DNA from: Companilactobacillus kimchii DSM 13961 = JCM 10707
GTDB lineage: Bacteria > Bacillota > Bacilli > Lactobacillales > Lactobacillaceae
Direction of reading: 5' to 3'
NCBI RefSeq assembly: GCF_001435445.1
Contig: NZ_AZDH01000019.1
Location: forward strand, 25,157-89,156
DNA length: 64,000 nucleotides
A model generated the notes under the pieces. It was not told the origin of the DNA. It saw only the letters and a list, made by a program, of their open reading frames with translations, and did not search any database. The position numbers and the translations under genes were made by a program. The first letter of the stretch is position 1. Every line of letters starts with the position of its first letter. This document shows positions 48,228 through 57,286 of this stretch, piece after piece.

Positions 48228-48749
48228 ATGAGAGAGATTAAATGTAGTGATACTTTATCTATTAGCAATCATCGTGTGTTTTCACCTGATTTAAATGAAC
48301 ATGGGACTGTGTTTGGTGGTAAAACTTTAATGACCATTGATGATAATTCTTCGATTTCAGCTTCACGAATAGCTCGAATTGAAACGGTTACAGCATCGAT
48401 TGATCAAGTTAATTTTATTTTGCCATTTAAGTTACAGGATTCAATGTGTACGGAATCTTATGTTTCCGGAGTAGGTAGAAGTTCAATTGAAGTGTTTACA
48501 AAGATTATTGGTGAACATTTGAAAACGGGGAGACGCTTCTTGGGATTGACTTGTTTTTCTACTTTTGTCGTAACGGATGAAGATATCTTTTTGCCAAGGA
48601 TTGCTCCTGATAATGCAGAGGCTGAATATGTTTGTAGCGGTTACCATGAACGTCAAGGTGAACGTTTTAAGAAGTTGTTGGCACAAGAAGGATTTAATAA
48701 AAATATTAGTTTGCAATTTCCATGGCAATCCAAAAAAGACGCAGAATAA
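48228..48749 (+). CDS. Acyl-CoA thioesterase (hotdog fold)
   Basis: A 173-aa thioesterase of the YciA/YkhA type. The hotdog core includes NEHGTVFGGKTLMTIDD (about 22-38), with the Asn-His and Asp/Gly pattern of the active site, and the IDQVNFILPF strand. It hydrolyses acyl-CoA thioesters, probably in membrane lipid or CoA balance; chain length cannot be predicted. GAGGTT precedes the ATG. The stop lies inside a bidirectional terminator shared with the convergent MFS pseudogene. Confidence 0.9.
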   Translation: MREIKCSDTLSISNHRVFSPDLNEHGTVFGGKTLMTIDDNSSISASRIARIETVTASIDQVNFILPFKLQDSMCTESYVSGVGRSSIEVFTKIIGEHLKTGRRFLGLTCFSTFVVTDEDIFLPRIAPDNAEAEYVCSGYHERQGERFKKLLAQEGFNKNISLQFPWQSKKDAE

Positions 48750-48771
48750 TAATCTGCGTCTTTTCTTATGC
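48735..48771. terminator. Bidirectional terminator after the thioesterase
   Basis: AAAAGACGCAGA pairs with TCTGCGTCTTTT around ATAATAA; works for the thioesterase and for the minus-strand MFS locus. Confidence 0.88.
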
Positions 48772-49913
48772 TTGGGAAATGATTTGATTTAATTTTAAAT
48801 TAATCAATAGGGCACCTAAAGCAAAAATGGCACCACCAAATCCAACTTGATAGAGTCCAAAATTACCAACAATTAAAGAGCCAACAGCTGATCCTAATGA
48901 GATTCCTAGATTAGAAGCAATAGGGTTTAATGAGGATGCCAAAGCAACTGCTTGAGGATAGGACTCTTCAGCAATATTTAGAAAATGAATTTGAATTGGG
49001 GCATTGATCAAGTACATGACGACACCGATGATAAGTAAATTAACTAAGCCAGAATATTTATTGTGAATCAGAAAAGGAACAGCTAGGAGAATGAAAAATT
49101 CAACTGTATAGACTTTGGGCATAAATTTGAGGCCACCGTGTTCAGCAATTCGACCGGATAATTGATTACTTACTAAAGAAGCAAGTCCGAAGACAGCTAG
49201 GAAAATACTTAAACTGGTTTTTGAGAAGCCGAGTGTACCGTAAAGTTATAGATAACGTAGATAGCTGCAATGGCAAAGAATGGTAAGAAAAATCCAACGT
49301 AAATGCGGGGATCTTTAATCAACTTAAATTGACTTTTCAAAGGACTATTGATTTGTTCAAATTCTCTAGGTAAAGAGATCATCAATAAAATAAGCGTTAT
49401 AACGCTGACTAGTGAAATAATAAAAAAGGTCATACGCCAATCAAAGACAGTACTAATGGCGGTACTGAAGGGAACTCCGAAGACTGAGGCAATACTGAAT
49501 CCAGAAAAAATCCATGATACAACGGTCCCTTGTTTAGAACGTGGAGCAATAACATTTGAGAAAGTCATTGATAGAGAAATAATTGCTCCAGCGACGGAAG
49601 CAGCAATAACACGAGAAATGATTAAAACAGTATAACTGTTAGCAAATCCGCTCAGAGTATTACCTAGAATAAAGATTACTGTCAGACCGATCAAAGTATA
49701 ATAACGATTAAAATTTCCTAACAATGAAGTAATGATTGGAGTGCTGATAGCATAAATTAATCCGTAGGCGGTAATCAGCAAGCCAACGTTAGCAATCGAT
49801 ACATGGTAGGTTTTAGAAATATTAGAAAGAACTCCCATGACTAAGAATTCGTTATTGCCAAGAACGAATGATAATAGTACTAGAATTGTAGTTTGAAATT
49901 TGTAATTATGCAT
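48766..49913 (-). pseudogene. MFS transporter gene broken by a frameshift
   Basis: Two open frames on the minus strand together make one 12-helix efflux protein of the AraJ/YdhP type (about 382 codons). The N-terminal part (49913 to about 49250) has NEFLVMGVLSNI and the motif-rich first six helices. Near 49247 the frame shifts: translation continues into a short stop (TVHSASQKPV), while the alternative frame reads YGTLGFSKTSLSIFLAVFGL and runs straight through to the helices ending at 48766. A single-base loss explains it. The marR gene directly upstream is its likely regulator. A sequencing error is possible. Confidence 0.8.
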
Positions 49914-49929
49914 GATTTCCCCTTTTTGG

Positions 49930-49962
49930 ACAAAGAAAAAAGAACCACGAGGATTCTTTAAT
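49930..49962 (-). terminator. Attenuating hairpin between marR and the MFS locus
   Basis: On the minus strand AAGAA.CC pairs with GGTTCTT around TCGT, followed by TTTTC. It overlaps the marR stop, so transport-gene expression may need read-through or its own promoter. Confidence 0.55.
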
Positions 49963-50380
49963 TAGTTTCTGTAGTTAAAATTTCCTCTCGCAAAGACTGA
50001 AAATCTTGACTTGAGAAGGATTTATTCAGTGAGTTATTGACCACCTCAGAAGCTTCTTTAAAATGTTCAATACCAGATTTAGTGATCTTTAGGCAAACTT
50101 CTTTTTGATTGTCATCACTATGATAACGAATAATTGGTTTGCAATCTTTATTTTCTAAACGTACAGCCATTCGTGAGACAGCAGCTGCACTTAATTTGAG
50201 AGAATCTTTAATTTCCAGCAAGCTAGCCTTGGAATCATATTGGTCGTAGAGATAGTGTAGGAAGCTGAATTCAACGGGTGATAAATCATATTTAGCTAAG
50301 ACTTTTTCCAATTCCATCTGAACATCATTTTCGAAATGTTTCATGTTTAACCAAGTACATAGATTTGAAGTATGATTCAT
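49958..50380 (-). CDS. MarR family transcriptional regulator
   Basis: A 140-aa winged-helix dimeric repressor. The DNA-binding region includes SPVEFSFLHYLYDQ, SLKLSAAAVSRMAVRLENKD (recognition helix) and the wing IIRYHSDDNQKEVCL. AGGGGTGAC supports ATG 50380. It is immediately upstream of the broken MFS efflux gene on the same strand, a usual marR-transporter layout. A palindrome CTTGCGCAAG overlaps the -35 of its own promoter, consistent with autorepression relieved by a small phenolic or drug-like ligand. Confidence 0.92.
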   Translation of the reverse strand: MNHTSNLCTWLNMKHFENDVQMELEKVLAKYDLSPVEFSFLHYLYDQYDSKASLLEIKDSLKLSAAAVSRMAVRLENKDCKPIIRYHSDDNQKEVCLKITKSGIEHFKEASEVVNNSLNKSFSSQDFQSLREEILTTETN

Positions 50381-50417
50381 ATTTGTCACCCCTAACATTA
50401 GATATTAACTTTTATGT

Positions 50418-50447
50418 ATTATGGAACAAATCTATTGCTTGCGCAAG
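50418..50447 (-). promoter_or_regulatory. marR promoter with palindromic operator
   Basis: On the minus strand TTGCGC (50446-50441) and CATAAT (50423-50418) are 17 nt apart. The perfect palindrome CTTGCGCAAG (50438-50447) covers the -35 box, a typical MarR operator position. Confidence 0.65.
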
Positions 50448-50541
50448 AAAATAATTTTTATTAATGAATTGTTTGATAAATCTATGACGACAACTTTTTG
50501 CTATACTAATCGTAAATAAAAAAATAGTTGAGGGGATATAA

Positions 50542-50991
50542 ATGAGTTTTTATTCATATCAATATTTGGTGAAACATAATAATGAACCGAATTTCTTATT
50601 CATTATAGGGATTCTAGTACTGGCAGCAGCTATTTTTGTAACTAGTTACTTGTATTTTAAGAATCGATCTGACAATAAATATCGTGATTTGTTGATTATC
50701 TTTGGATTGGGAATCTTTTTATTTATTGGTATTAATTACAATAATTATGAACAACAGTTGGATATCAATAATAAAACTAATCAGACTTTGAGCTTAATGC
50801 AATCGGTTGCTAAGGATAAAAAAGTTTCGAAGAATAAGCTATATTCCAACAGCTCCAGTTTGACAGAAGGAATGTTGATCAAGGCGGGTAAGGATATTTA
50901 TCGTGTCAGTTTTGATAATAATTTGAGCAGTTATACACTTTCAAAGGCCAATATAATTAGCTCTCAAAAAATACAATTGATTAAGAAATAG
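50542..50991 (+). CDS. DUF3290 family membrane protein
   Basis: A 149-aa protein with two N-terminal membrane helices (about 19-38 and 48-65) and a small hydrophilic C-terminal domain. This matches DUF3290, a family of unknown function in Lactobacillales almost always encoded before a DUF421 protein, as here. GAGGGGATAT precedes the ATG. The DUF421 gene begins eight bases after the stop. A TATACT box near 50502 is the likely -10. Possibly an envelope-stress or adhesion factor; no direct evidence. Confidence 0.85.
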   Translation: MSFYSYQYLVKHNNEPNFLFIIGILVLAAAIFVTSYLYFKNRSDNKYRDLLIIFGLGIFLFIGINYNNYEQQLDINNKTNQTLSLMQSVAKDKKVSKNKLYSNSSSLTEGMLIKAGKDIYRVSFDNNLSSYTLSKANIISSQKIQLIKK

Positions 50992-50999
50992 GTGACATA

Positions 51000-51629
51000 A
51001 TGGTATTACAATACGGCGATTTAACTCTAAAATTTATTATAGGATTCTTATTCATGGTCTTACAGATCAATCTGTTTGGACGTGGAAATATTGCTCCAAC
51101 AAGTGCAATTGATCAACTTCAAAACTATGTCCTTGGTGGAATTGTTGGTGGTATGATTTACAATTCTAGTATTACAATTTTGCAATTTACCTTAGTTTTG
51201 TTGATCTGGACATTGGTAGTCTTTATTGCTAAATTTTTGACTAATCACAATAACTTCTTTAAAAAGGTCATTGAAGGTACTCCACAAATAATTGTAAAAA
51301 ATGGTCATATTGATGTTAATTTGGCCTTGAAAAATGGCTTGTCAGCTAATGATTTATCTTTTAAATTACGTCAGGCTGGGGTCTTGGATATTAGAAATGT
51401 TAAACGAGCTGTCTTTGAGCGTAATGGACAATTAACCATTATTTTAAAAGATGAAGATAGTTTCAAGTATCCTTTGATTTTGGATGGCAAAATTGATATG
51501 GATGAATTGTCAACTTCGGGTAAAGATGAAGCTTGGGTTGAAGAAGAATTAAAGAAACGTCATTTGGATGTGGCAGAAGTTTATATGGCTAATTACATTA
51601 ATGGTGAATTAATTATATATAAATATTAA
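51000..51629 (+). CDS. DUF421 (YetF-like) membrane protein
   Basis: A 209-aa protein with three N-terminal membrane helices (about 8-90) and a cytosolic DUF421 domain (GTPQIIVKNGHIDVNLALKNGLSANDLSFKLRQAGV). YetF-like proteins are widespread in Firmicutes and linked to spore or envelope properties in Bacillus; the role in lactobacilli is unknown. It is paired with DUF3290 upstream. The AGGTGAC element just before its ATG lies at the end of the upstream gene, so the two are coupled. Confidence 0.88.
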   Translation: MVLQYGDLTLKFIIGFLFMVLQINLFGRGNIAPTSAIDQLQNYVLGGIVGGMIYNSSITILQFTLVLLIWTLVVFIAKFLTNHNNFFKKVIEGTPQIIVKNGHIDVNLALKNGLSANDLSFKLRQAGVLDIRNVKRAVFERNGQLTIILKDEDSFKYPLILDGKIDMDELSTSGKDEAWVEEELKKRHLDVAEVYMANYINGELIIYKY

Positions 51630-51714
51630 TTTTCTTAGGTTAGCCAAAAATCCATTTTCATAAGAGGGTAACTGTACTAAAATGAAGTTGTAATAATTTT
51701 TGGTGGTGATAAAT

Positions 51715-51885
51715 ATGGCAAGTGGTTCTAAGGCTTTCTCATTAATCATGCTAATTTTTTATGCAATTTTATTGTATTTTATCTTTGCTGATAAAAACAT
51801 GATAGCCATGTATATGATGGGTATCGGTATGTTTGTTGAGGCTTTAGTAAATTGTGTTTGTACGTTTCAATCAAAAACTAAATAG
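51715..51885 (+). CDS. Small two-helix membrane protein
   Basis: A 56-aa protein with two hydrophobic helices (about 6-24 and 29-48; FSLIMLIFYAILLYFIF and MMGIGMFVEALVN). GGTGGTGAT precedes ATG 51715; the slightly longer GTG start is inside that RBS. No family is recognised. It lies 14 bp before the multicopper oxidase, so the two are probably co-transcribed. Confidence 0.65.
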   Translation: MASGSKAFSLIMLIFYAILLYFIFADKNMIAMYMMGIGMFVEALVNCVCTFQSKTK

Positions 51886-51899
51886 GGTGGCGATTATGA

Positions 51900-53363
51900 A
51901 TGTCAGAAACAAAAGTTTACAATGATTATTTCTTTGATGAACCAGTATTTGATTTGCACGATGGGGGTTATGTACCACTAGAAAAAGTGGATATGCCTGA
52001 TCATCCGTTGAATATCCCTGCTGCTTTGAAGCCAGACAGGGTAGAGGGAAATGATGTTTATTACACAATTACAGCACAAGAGGGTGAAACTCAGATTTTG
52101 CCTGGTGCCAAGACCAAAACATGGGGCTACAATGCTTCATTGTTAGGTCAAACAATTGTTTTAAAGCAAGGAGTTCATTATCATGTACATCTTGTTAATG
52201 AATTACCAGAAGTTACTACTTTCCATTGGCATGGATTAAATGTTACAGGACCTATTGTTGATGGTGGTCCACATGCTCCAGTTTATCCAGGTGGTAGTCG
52301 TGATATTGACTTTACCTTGGATCAACCCGCACAAACTGATTGGATTCATCCACATCCATGTCCAAACACAGCCCGTCAAGTCTGGAATGGTCTGGCTGCA
52401 GCTGTTGTGGTAACTGATGATGAGGAAGCTAAATTACCTTTCCCACGCAATTATGGAGTCGATGATATTCCAGTTATTTTGCAGGACAGAAGTTATCACG
52501 ACAATCAATTGGATTACAAGAAAGATTATGATGTCGATGGTACATTGGGTAAATACGCTTTAGTTAATGGTACGATCAACGGTGTTTTCGATGTAACAAC
52601 ACAACGAGTTCGTTTAAGAATCTTGAATGGTTCTGATCGTCGTGAATGGCGTCTTCATTTTGATGATAATCATGAATTTACTCAAATCGCTTCAGATGGT
52701 GGTACTTTGCCAGAACCAGTTAAATTAACTAAGTTGATGTTAACTTGTGCTGAACGTGCTGAAGTGATCTTGGACTTTGGTGACAAGAAGCCAGGTGATG
52801 TGGTTACTTTAATGAGTGATGATATGCCAATTATGAAATTTAAGATTGGTCAATATGCTCCAGATGATACAAAGCTTCCAGAACATCTAACGACAATCAA
52901 TGCACCAAAGGTAACACCTGGACTACCTGTCACTCGTACAGTTATGTCAGGAATGGATGATCAAGTTAGACTTGATGGCAAACTCTTTGATATGCAAAGA
53001 ATCGACCGCCGTCAAAAGATTGGTGATACTGTTCTTTGGGATGTTGTAAATACCAATGAGATGGATGGCGGAATGATTCATCCATTCCACATGCACGGTT
53101 GCCAATTCCTTGTTATCAGTCGTAATGGTAAAGAACCATATCCTAACGAACATGGTTGGAAAGATACTGTAGGTGTCAATGCTGGTGAGACAGTTAGAAT
53201 TGCTGTTCAGTTCACTAAATTTGGTGTCTACATGTATCACTGTCATATTCTAGAACACGAAGACACAGGGATGATGGCACAGATTGAAGCTTATGATCCT
53301 GACCATGAACACAAATACCATCTATTGAGTATGGATGAAATGAATCACCCAAAGAATAAATAA
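51900..53363 (+). CDS. Multicopper oxidase (laccase-like)
   Basis: A 487-aa three-cupredoxin oxidase. All four copper-binding blocks are present: HWHG (109-112), HPH (150-152), HPFHMHG (about 392-398) and HCHILEHEDTGMM (about 440-452), where the cysteine and flanking residues form the T1 site. There is no signal peptide or Tat motif, so it should be cytosolic, unlike CueO/CotA export forms. Lactic-acid-bacterium relatives oxidise phenols and some biogenic amines. AGGGTGG precedes ATG 51900 (an out-of-frame ATG lies three bases earlier). No copper-export genes adjoin. Confidence 0.95.
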   Translation: MSETKVYNDYFFDEPVFDLHDGGYVPLEKVDMPDHPLNIPAALKPDRVEGNDVYYTITAQEGETQILPGAKTKTWGYNASLLGQTIVLKQGVHYHVHLVNELPEVTTFHWHGLNVTGPIVDGGPHAPVYPGGSRDIDFTLDQPAQTDWIHPHPCPNTARQVWNGLAAAVVVTDDEEAKLPFPRNYGVDDIPVILQDRSYHDNQLDYKKDYDVDGTLGKYALVNGTINGVFDVTTQRVRLRILNGSDRREWRLHFDDNHEFTQIASDGGTLPEPVKLTKLMLTCAERAEVILDFGDKKPGDVVTLMSDDMPIMKFKIGQYAPDDTKLPEHLTTINAPKVTPGLPVTRTVMSGMDDQVRLDGKLFDMQRIDRRQKIGDTVLWDVVNTNEMDGGMIHPFHMHGCQFLVISRNGKEPYPNEHGWKDTVGVNAGETVRIAVQFTKFGVYMYHCHILEHEDTGMMAQIEAYDPDHEHKYHLLSMDEMNHPKNK

Positions 53364-53424
53364 AGTCTCATTGACAACGTTTTCAGTCTACTTTAAACTA
53401 ATTCTTAGTAATTAGGCTGTAAAC

Positions 53425-53471
53425 AAATAGACAATACCAATTACAAAGTTGGCATTGTCTATTTTTATTTT
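53425..53471 (+). terminator. Terminator of the multicopper oxidase gene
   Basis: AATAGACAATaCCAA pairs with TTGGcATTGTCTATT around ATTACAAAG, then a T-rich tail. Confidence 0.9.
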
Positions 53472-53484
53472 GGGGGATAGGAAA

Positions 53485-54138
53485 TTGGAAGATAATAGCT
53501 TTAAGAAGCGTTTAGGATTCTTGATTTTTGCAATTGTGTTGGATGCTTTTGCCAACGCTTTAATGATTGACAGTAACATGGGAAGTGCTGTGTGGACAGC
53601 TTCAGCGGTTAATATTTCGACATTACTACACACCAGTTATGGGACGACATTATTTATATATGCTGTTATTGTAACTATTGTGAATCAACTGTTATTGGGA
53701 AAGTTTGATGGTCATATCTTCGTTTCTAATTTGCTATTCTCATTACCATTTAGTTATTTAGTTGGTTTTTTCAGCGACATTTTGAATCCACTAAATTTAA
53801 ATTATCTTCCTATTTATTCACGTTTTTTAGTTGATCTATTGGGTTTGATTTTTGTTTCAATGGGAACTTCGATCTATCAAAGATGTAATTTGATTCAACA
53901 TCCCAATGATGAGATGGCCTATCTTTTGAGATTTAAATATTTACATGGTTCAGCTGGATGGGGCCAGTTGGTCAGCTACACACCACCAGTGATCATCATG
54001 ATAATTTGCTTCATATTAACGGGACATATCTTGTCAGTAGGAATCGGAACTATTCTAGCAATGTTCTGCCAGGGTATCATTATTGGAATTTCGGATAAAA
54101 TAGTTGTCCCATCACTGAAACATCATTATTCATTTTGA
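53485..54138 (+). CDS. YczE/YyaS/YitT-type membrane protein
   Basis: A 217-aa integral membrane protein with about five helices. The second-helix region NMGSAVWTASAVNIS and the FSLPFSYLVGFFSDIL segment resemble the YczE/YitT superfamily, uncharacterised proteins found singly in many Firmicutes. GGGGGATAGGA precedes TTG 53485. The longer frame from 53449 would start inside the preceding terminator and is rejected. It lies alone after the terminator, so it needs its own promoter, which I cannot place. Confidence 0.7.
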   Translation: MEDNSFKKRLGFLIFAIVLDAFANALMIDSNMGSAVWTASAVNISTLLHTSYGTTLFIYAVIVTIVNQLLLGKFDGHIFVSNLLFSLPFSYLVGFFSDILNPLNLNYLPIYSRFLVDLLGLIFVSMGTSIYQRCNLIQHPNDEMAYLLRFKYLHGSAGWGQLVSYTPPVIIMIICFILTGHILSVGIGTILAMFCQGIIIGISDKIVVPSLKHHYSF

Positions 54139-54214
54139 TTGTTATAAAAAGATATTTTAAAAATAATGTAAGTTATTAAAAAAAGAGTTAAGATTATTAA
54201 TTTATACTATTGCG

Positions 54215-54314
54215 GTCAGAGCAAACATGGTTTACTATGACATATAGGGACTACCAGATTTAAAAACAACTGATTCCTTCCCGACGGTGAGATTAATTTC
54301 TCACTATTTTTTTG
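54215..54314 (+). ncRNA. Candidate small RNA
   Basis: A TATACT box (54203-54208) stands 12 nt before a structured stretch of about 100 nt: TCAG and CTGA enclose TGGT...ACCA with an inner CTAT/ATAG hairpin, then GTGAG/CTCAC (54287-54304) and TATTTTTTTG. No good -35 is seen. It has its own terminator and no coding frame. Confidence 0.4.
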
Positions 54315-54405
54315 TCCAAAAATATAAAAAGTAGTATCTTTTTGCCGGATGAGACGATGTTATCAGGTTAAATTAGTGAATGATTTTATGTTAACAATAA
54401 GAAAA

Positions 54406-54484
54406 AATAATAGCATCTATTCAGGTTTATTCTTAACAAAGGTATCTTTGCCATAAGGGGAATAAATTTGAATAGATGCTATAT
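54406..54484 (-). terminator. Large hairpin terminator of the first diguanylate cyclase gene
   Basis: A 23-bp arm at 54410-54432 pairs at 21 positions with 54460-54482. On the minus strand it is followed by ATTATTTTTTC, ending the dgc transcript. Confidence 0.82.
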
Positions 54485-55684
54485 TTATTTTGTGGTCTCA
54501 TCAAAATTATAGGTAACATTTTCAATAGTCATTTTATTGCGGCCAGCGTTTTTAGATTTATAAAGGTAACTATCAACTCGATTGAATAAATCTGCAAAGC
54601 CAGAGTCAGTTGGTTTTAATTCAGAAACACCGAATGATACACTGACGTTCAGCTTTTTACCGTTAAAGAAGAGTGGTGAATGAAGTAAGGTATTTCTTAA
54701 ATCAATAATGATTGGTTTGCATTCATCAGCGTTTTTACCACGAAAAATGATGATGAATTCTTCTCCACCAAAGCGGAAAATTTGTCCGTGCGTTTTTTTT
54801 AAATATAGTTCACGTTCCATTGTGTGAGAAACGTGACGTAGAACTTCATCACCAGTTGAGTGACCATATTGATCATTGAAGAGTTTAAAGTGGTCGATAT
54901 CAAACATTGCCATAGATAAAGGAACATTGTCTTCGTGTGAATATTGTTCATATATTTCTTGGGAATTTTTATCCAGATTAGAACGATTTCTAATTCCGGT
55001 TAACTCATCATAATTGACAGCTTTTTTAAGTGTGTCATAGCCGTTTAAGGTCAACTGCATCTTATGCTCACAGTATCTAATAATAGCCATATAGATAACG
55101 AAGACCACTAGCATGTTAAGAATATTGGAGATTGAAAAACTATGATCGACCCAGAGCAATATCCACCATGCAGCTCCATAAAGAATTTGTAAGGTAAGAT
55201 ACTTAATTGTGCTGTCTTTAAGACTGTTAGTCTGCCAATAAATATAAAAGATGATAATCACCAGAAAAATGTATGAAATAAGAAAGAAGGGCCATCGACT
55301 GCTCCCCAATCGTTCAATGTTACTCGAGTGGTGGTAAGCGAAAGGCATTAATAAATTAATCAGTAGAGTTATCTTATTTCGTAGAAGGTACATGGCATAG
55401 AGCAGAATGGTTAATTGGGCGTTAGCATATAGCCAGCCGTTGTTAACAGCTCCATTGTTTAATACATGAAAAGTTTGTTGAAGAATGATCATACTACCTG
55501 CTAAAAGCGCACCTTCTACTAAGTGAGTGAAAAGTTTGAGATAAAAAGGTGATTTGTCATTAAGGCGTCTTTCTAAACCATAAGTAATAATAGTAATAAC
55601 GGTAATCAGACCAATTGTGACTAAAGTAATAATGGTTGAAGTGAGATTAATATAGTTATCGGTGATCCCTTTTAGGATGTTCAA
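54485..55684 (-). CDS. Membrane diguanylate cyclase (GGDEF)
   Basis: A 399-aa enzyme that makes cyclic di-GMP from two GTP. Six or seven membrane helices (about 10-215) form an unnamed sensor domain, followed by a GGDEF domain (about 230-395): YDELTGIRNRSNLD, MAMFDIDHFKLFNDQYGH (metal-binding Asp), GDEVLRHVS and the active-site GGEEF. No RxxD inhibitory site is present five residues before GGEEF, so product inhibition may be lacking. GGAGGGG fits TTG 55684 better than TTG 55699. It is divergent from nox1 with about 235 bp between starts. It is a paralogue of the gene at 60317. Confidence 0.92.
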   Translation of the reverse strand: MNILKGITDNYINLTSTIITLVTIGLITVITIITYGLERRLNDKSPFYLKLFTHLVEGALLAGSMIILQQTFHVLNNGAVNNGWLYANAQLTILLYAMYLLRNKITLLINLLMPFAYHHSSNIERLGSSRWPFFLISYIFLVIIIFYIYWQTNSLKDSTIKYLTLQILYGAAWWILLWVDHSFSISNILNMLVVFVIYMAIIRYCEHKMQLTLNGYDTLKKAVNYDELTGIRNRSNLDKNSQEIYEQYSHEDNVPLSMAMFDIDHFKLFNDQYGHSTGDEVLRHVSHTMERELYLKKTHGQIFRFGGEEFIIIFRGKNADECKPIIIDLRNTLLHSPLFFNGKKLNVSVSFGVSELKPTDSGFADLFNRVDSYLYKSKNAGRNKMTIENVTYNFDETTK

Positions 55685-55765
55685 AGTTATCCCCTCCAAA
55701 TTATTTTTAACGATTAAGAAAAGTGATGCTCATAGAATCATATTGTAGTATTATAAGTTATTTAA

Positions 55766-55775
55766 TGTTTAAACA
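55766..55775. promoter_or_regulatory. TGTTTAAACA palindrome between dgc1 and nox1
   Basis: A perfect 10-bp palindrome in the divergent intergenic region. Identical sequence lies in the promoter spacer of the first small SLAP gene (13617) and upstream of eno (61963). A candidate binding site for a shared regulator; inference. Confidence 0.4.
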
Positions 55776-55919
55776 ATATTACATATCAGTATACACGTAT
55801 TTATTTATAATATTATAGGTTTATAATGATGAGTGAGACAGCATATATTTTTAAAGTTATGCTTGATTATTCGTTTTTTAATATGAATTTTACTCAATTT
55901 TTGAGAGGGGAAATATCGA

Positions 55920-57269
55920 ATGAAAGTAGTAGTTGTAGGGTGTACACATGCTGGAACAGCAGCAGTAGAACAGATTCTTCAAGAACATCCCGATACAGAA
56001 GTTACCGTATATGAACGTGATGACAACATCTCATTTCTATCATGTGGGATTGCTTTGTACTTAGGAGGCAGAGTAAAACGTCTAGAAGATATGTTTTATG
56101 CTAGTCCTAAGGATTTGGAGAAACTCGGTGCCACAATTAAAATGAAACATGATGTCTTAAAGATTGATTCAGAGAAAAAGACGTTGATGTGCGAAAATAT
56201 GGAAACACATGAAATAATTAATGATACTTACGACAAGTTAATTATGACAACTGGCTCAACTGTAGTAGTACCACCTATTATGGGAATCTCTGATTCAAGA
56301 ATTTTGATGTGCAAGAGTTATGCACAAGCAAGAGCAATTCATGATACAGCTAAGGAATACAAGAATATTGCTATTGTTGGTGGTGGTTATATTGGAGTGG
56401 AATTAGCTGAAAGTTATGCTAACACTGATCATGAAGTTTCTTTGATTCAATCAAGAGACCAAGTATTGAATCACTATATTGATCCTGATATGTCTGATAA
56501 AGTGGTTGATTTATTAAAGGAACATAATGTTAATGTTTATTTAAATGAAAATGTTACTGGTTTCAATCGTGATGATGATGACAATGTTGTTATTGAAACG
56601 AATAAAGAAGATCATAAAGCCGATTTAGTAATTGTCTGCACAGGTTTTGTAGCTAATACTGATTTACTTCGCGGACAAGTGGATATGGACCGTCGTGGAG
56701 CCATTATTATCAATGATTATACTCAGACATCTAATCCTGATATTTATGCTGCGGGAGATGCATGTACAGTTTACTTTAATCCTACGCATGAGCATGCCTA
56801 TATGCCTTTAGCAACTAATGCTATTAGACAAGGTGCTTTAGCTGGTATCAACGTATTTGGCAATATTCAGAAGTACATGGGTACACAAGCAACTTCAGCC
56901 ATGGAATTGTTTGGTTACACTATTGCTTCCACAGGTTTAACATTAGGACATGCCTTAGAGCACGGTTTGAATGCTGATGTAGTTGAATACCATGACTACT
57001 ATCGTCCAGATTATATGCCAACGACTGAAATGTTAACTATCAGATTAGTTTATGATAAGGACACACGCTTGATTTTGGGTGGTCAGTTGTTCAGTAAGCA
57101 CGAAGTTGCCCAATCGGCTAATACTTTGTCAGTATGTATTCAAAATAAGAATACGATTGATGATTTGGCCTTTATGGATATGTTGTTCCAACCTAATTAT
57201 GATAATCCATTTAACTATTTGAACTTGGTCGCTCAAATGGCTGTGGCTAAGGAACGTAAAGCAAAATAA
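55920..57269 (+). CDS. nox: NADH oxidase, copy 1
   Basis: A 449-aa FAD- and NADH-binding enzyme of the H2O-forming NADH oxidase / CoA-disulfide-reductase group. GCTHAGTAA near the start binds FAD; Cys42 in FLSCGIALY is the redox-active cysteine that cycles as sulfenic acid; AIVGGGYIGVELAES binds NADH; PDIYAAGDAC is the second FAD site. In lactobacilli Nox removes oxygen and regenerates NAD+ for sugar fermentation. GAGGGGAAA precedes the ATG. Copy 2 at 58805 is closely similar throughout, including the C-terminal dimerisation domain ending in FNYLNLVAQ. Confidence 0.95.
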   Translation: MKVVVVGCTHAGTAAVEQILQEHPDTEVTVYERDDNISFLSCGIALYLGGRVKRLEDMFYASPKDLEKLGATIKMKHDVLKIDSEKKTLMCENMETHEIINDTYDKLIMTTGSTVVVPPIMGISDSRILMCKSYAQARAIHDTAKEYKNIAIVGGGYIGVELAESYANTDHEVSLIQSRDQVLNHYIDPDMSDKVVDLLKEHNVNVYLNENVTGFNRDDDDNVVIETNKEDHKADLVIVCTGFVANTDLLRGQVDMDRRGAIIINDYTQTSNPDIYAAGDACTVYFNPTHEHAYMPLATNAIRQGALAGINVFGNIQKYMGTQATSAMELFGYTIASTGLTLGHALEHGLNADVVEYHDYYRPDYMPTTEMLTIRLVYDKDTRLILGGQLFSKHEVAQSANTLSVCIQNKNTIDDLAFMDMLFQPNYDNPFNYLNLVAQMAVAKERKAK

Positions 57270-57286
57270 TTTTTTTGAAATAATAA

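Larger units (their letters stand above)
54139..54484. other. Gene-free region between the YczE-like and GGDEF genes
   Basis: About 345 bp. It holds a candidate small RNA ending in a terminator (54215-54314) and the large hairpin that ends the minus-strand diguanylate cyclase gene (54406-54484). No protein-coding frame is convincing. Confidence 0.55.

Noticed and set aside
48766-49913. Programmed frameshift or two separate half-transporters
   Set aside because: No slippery heptamer or downstream structure, and the second half has no RBS at its first in-frame start; a simple frameshift fits better.
54215-54260. c-di-GMP (GEMM) riboswitch near the cyclase gene
   Set aside because: Only GCAAAC and GGGAC fragments match; the GCAAAGCC segment, tetraloop and receptor are absent and no downstream gene is in position.
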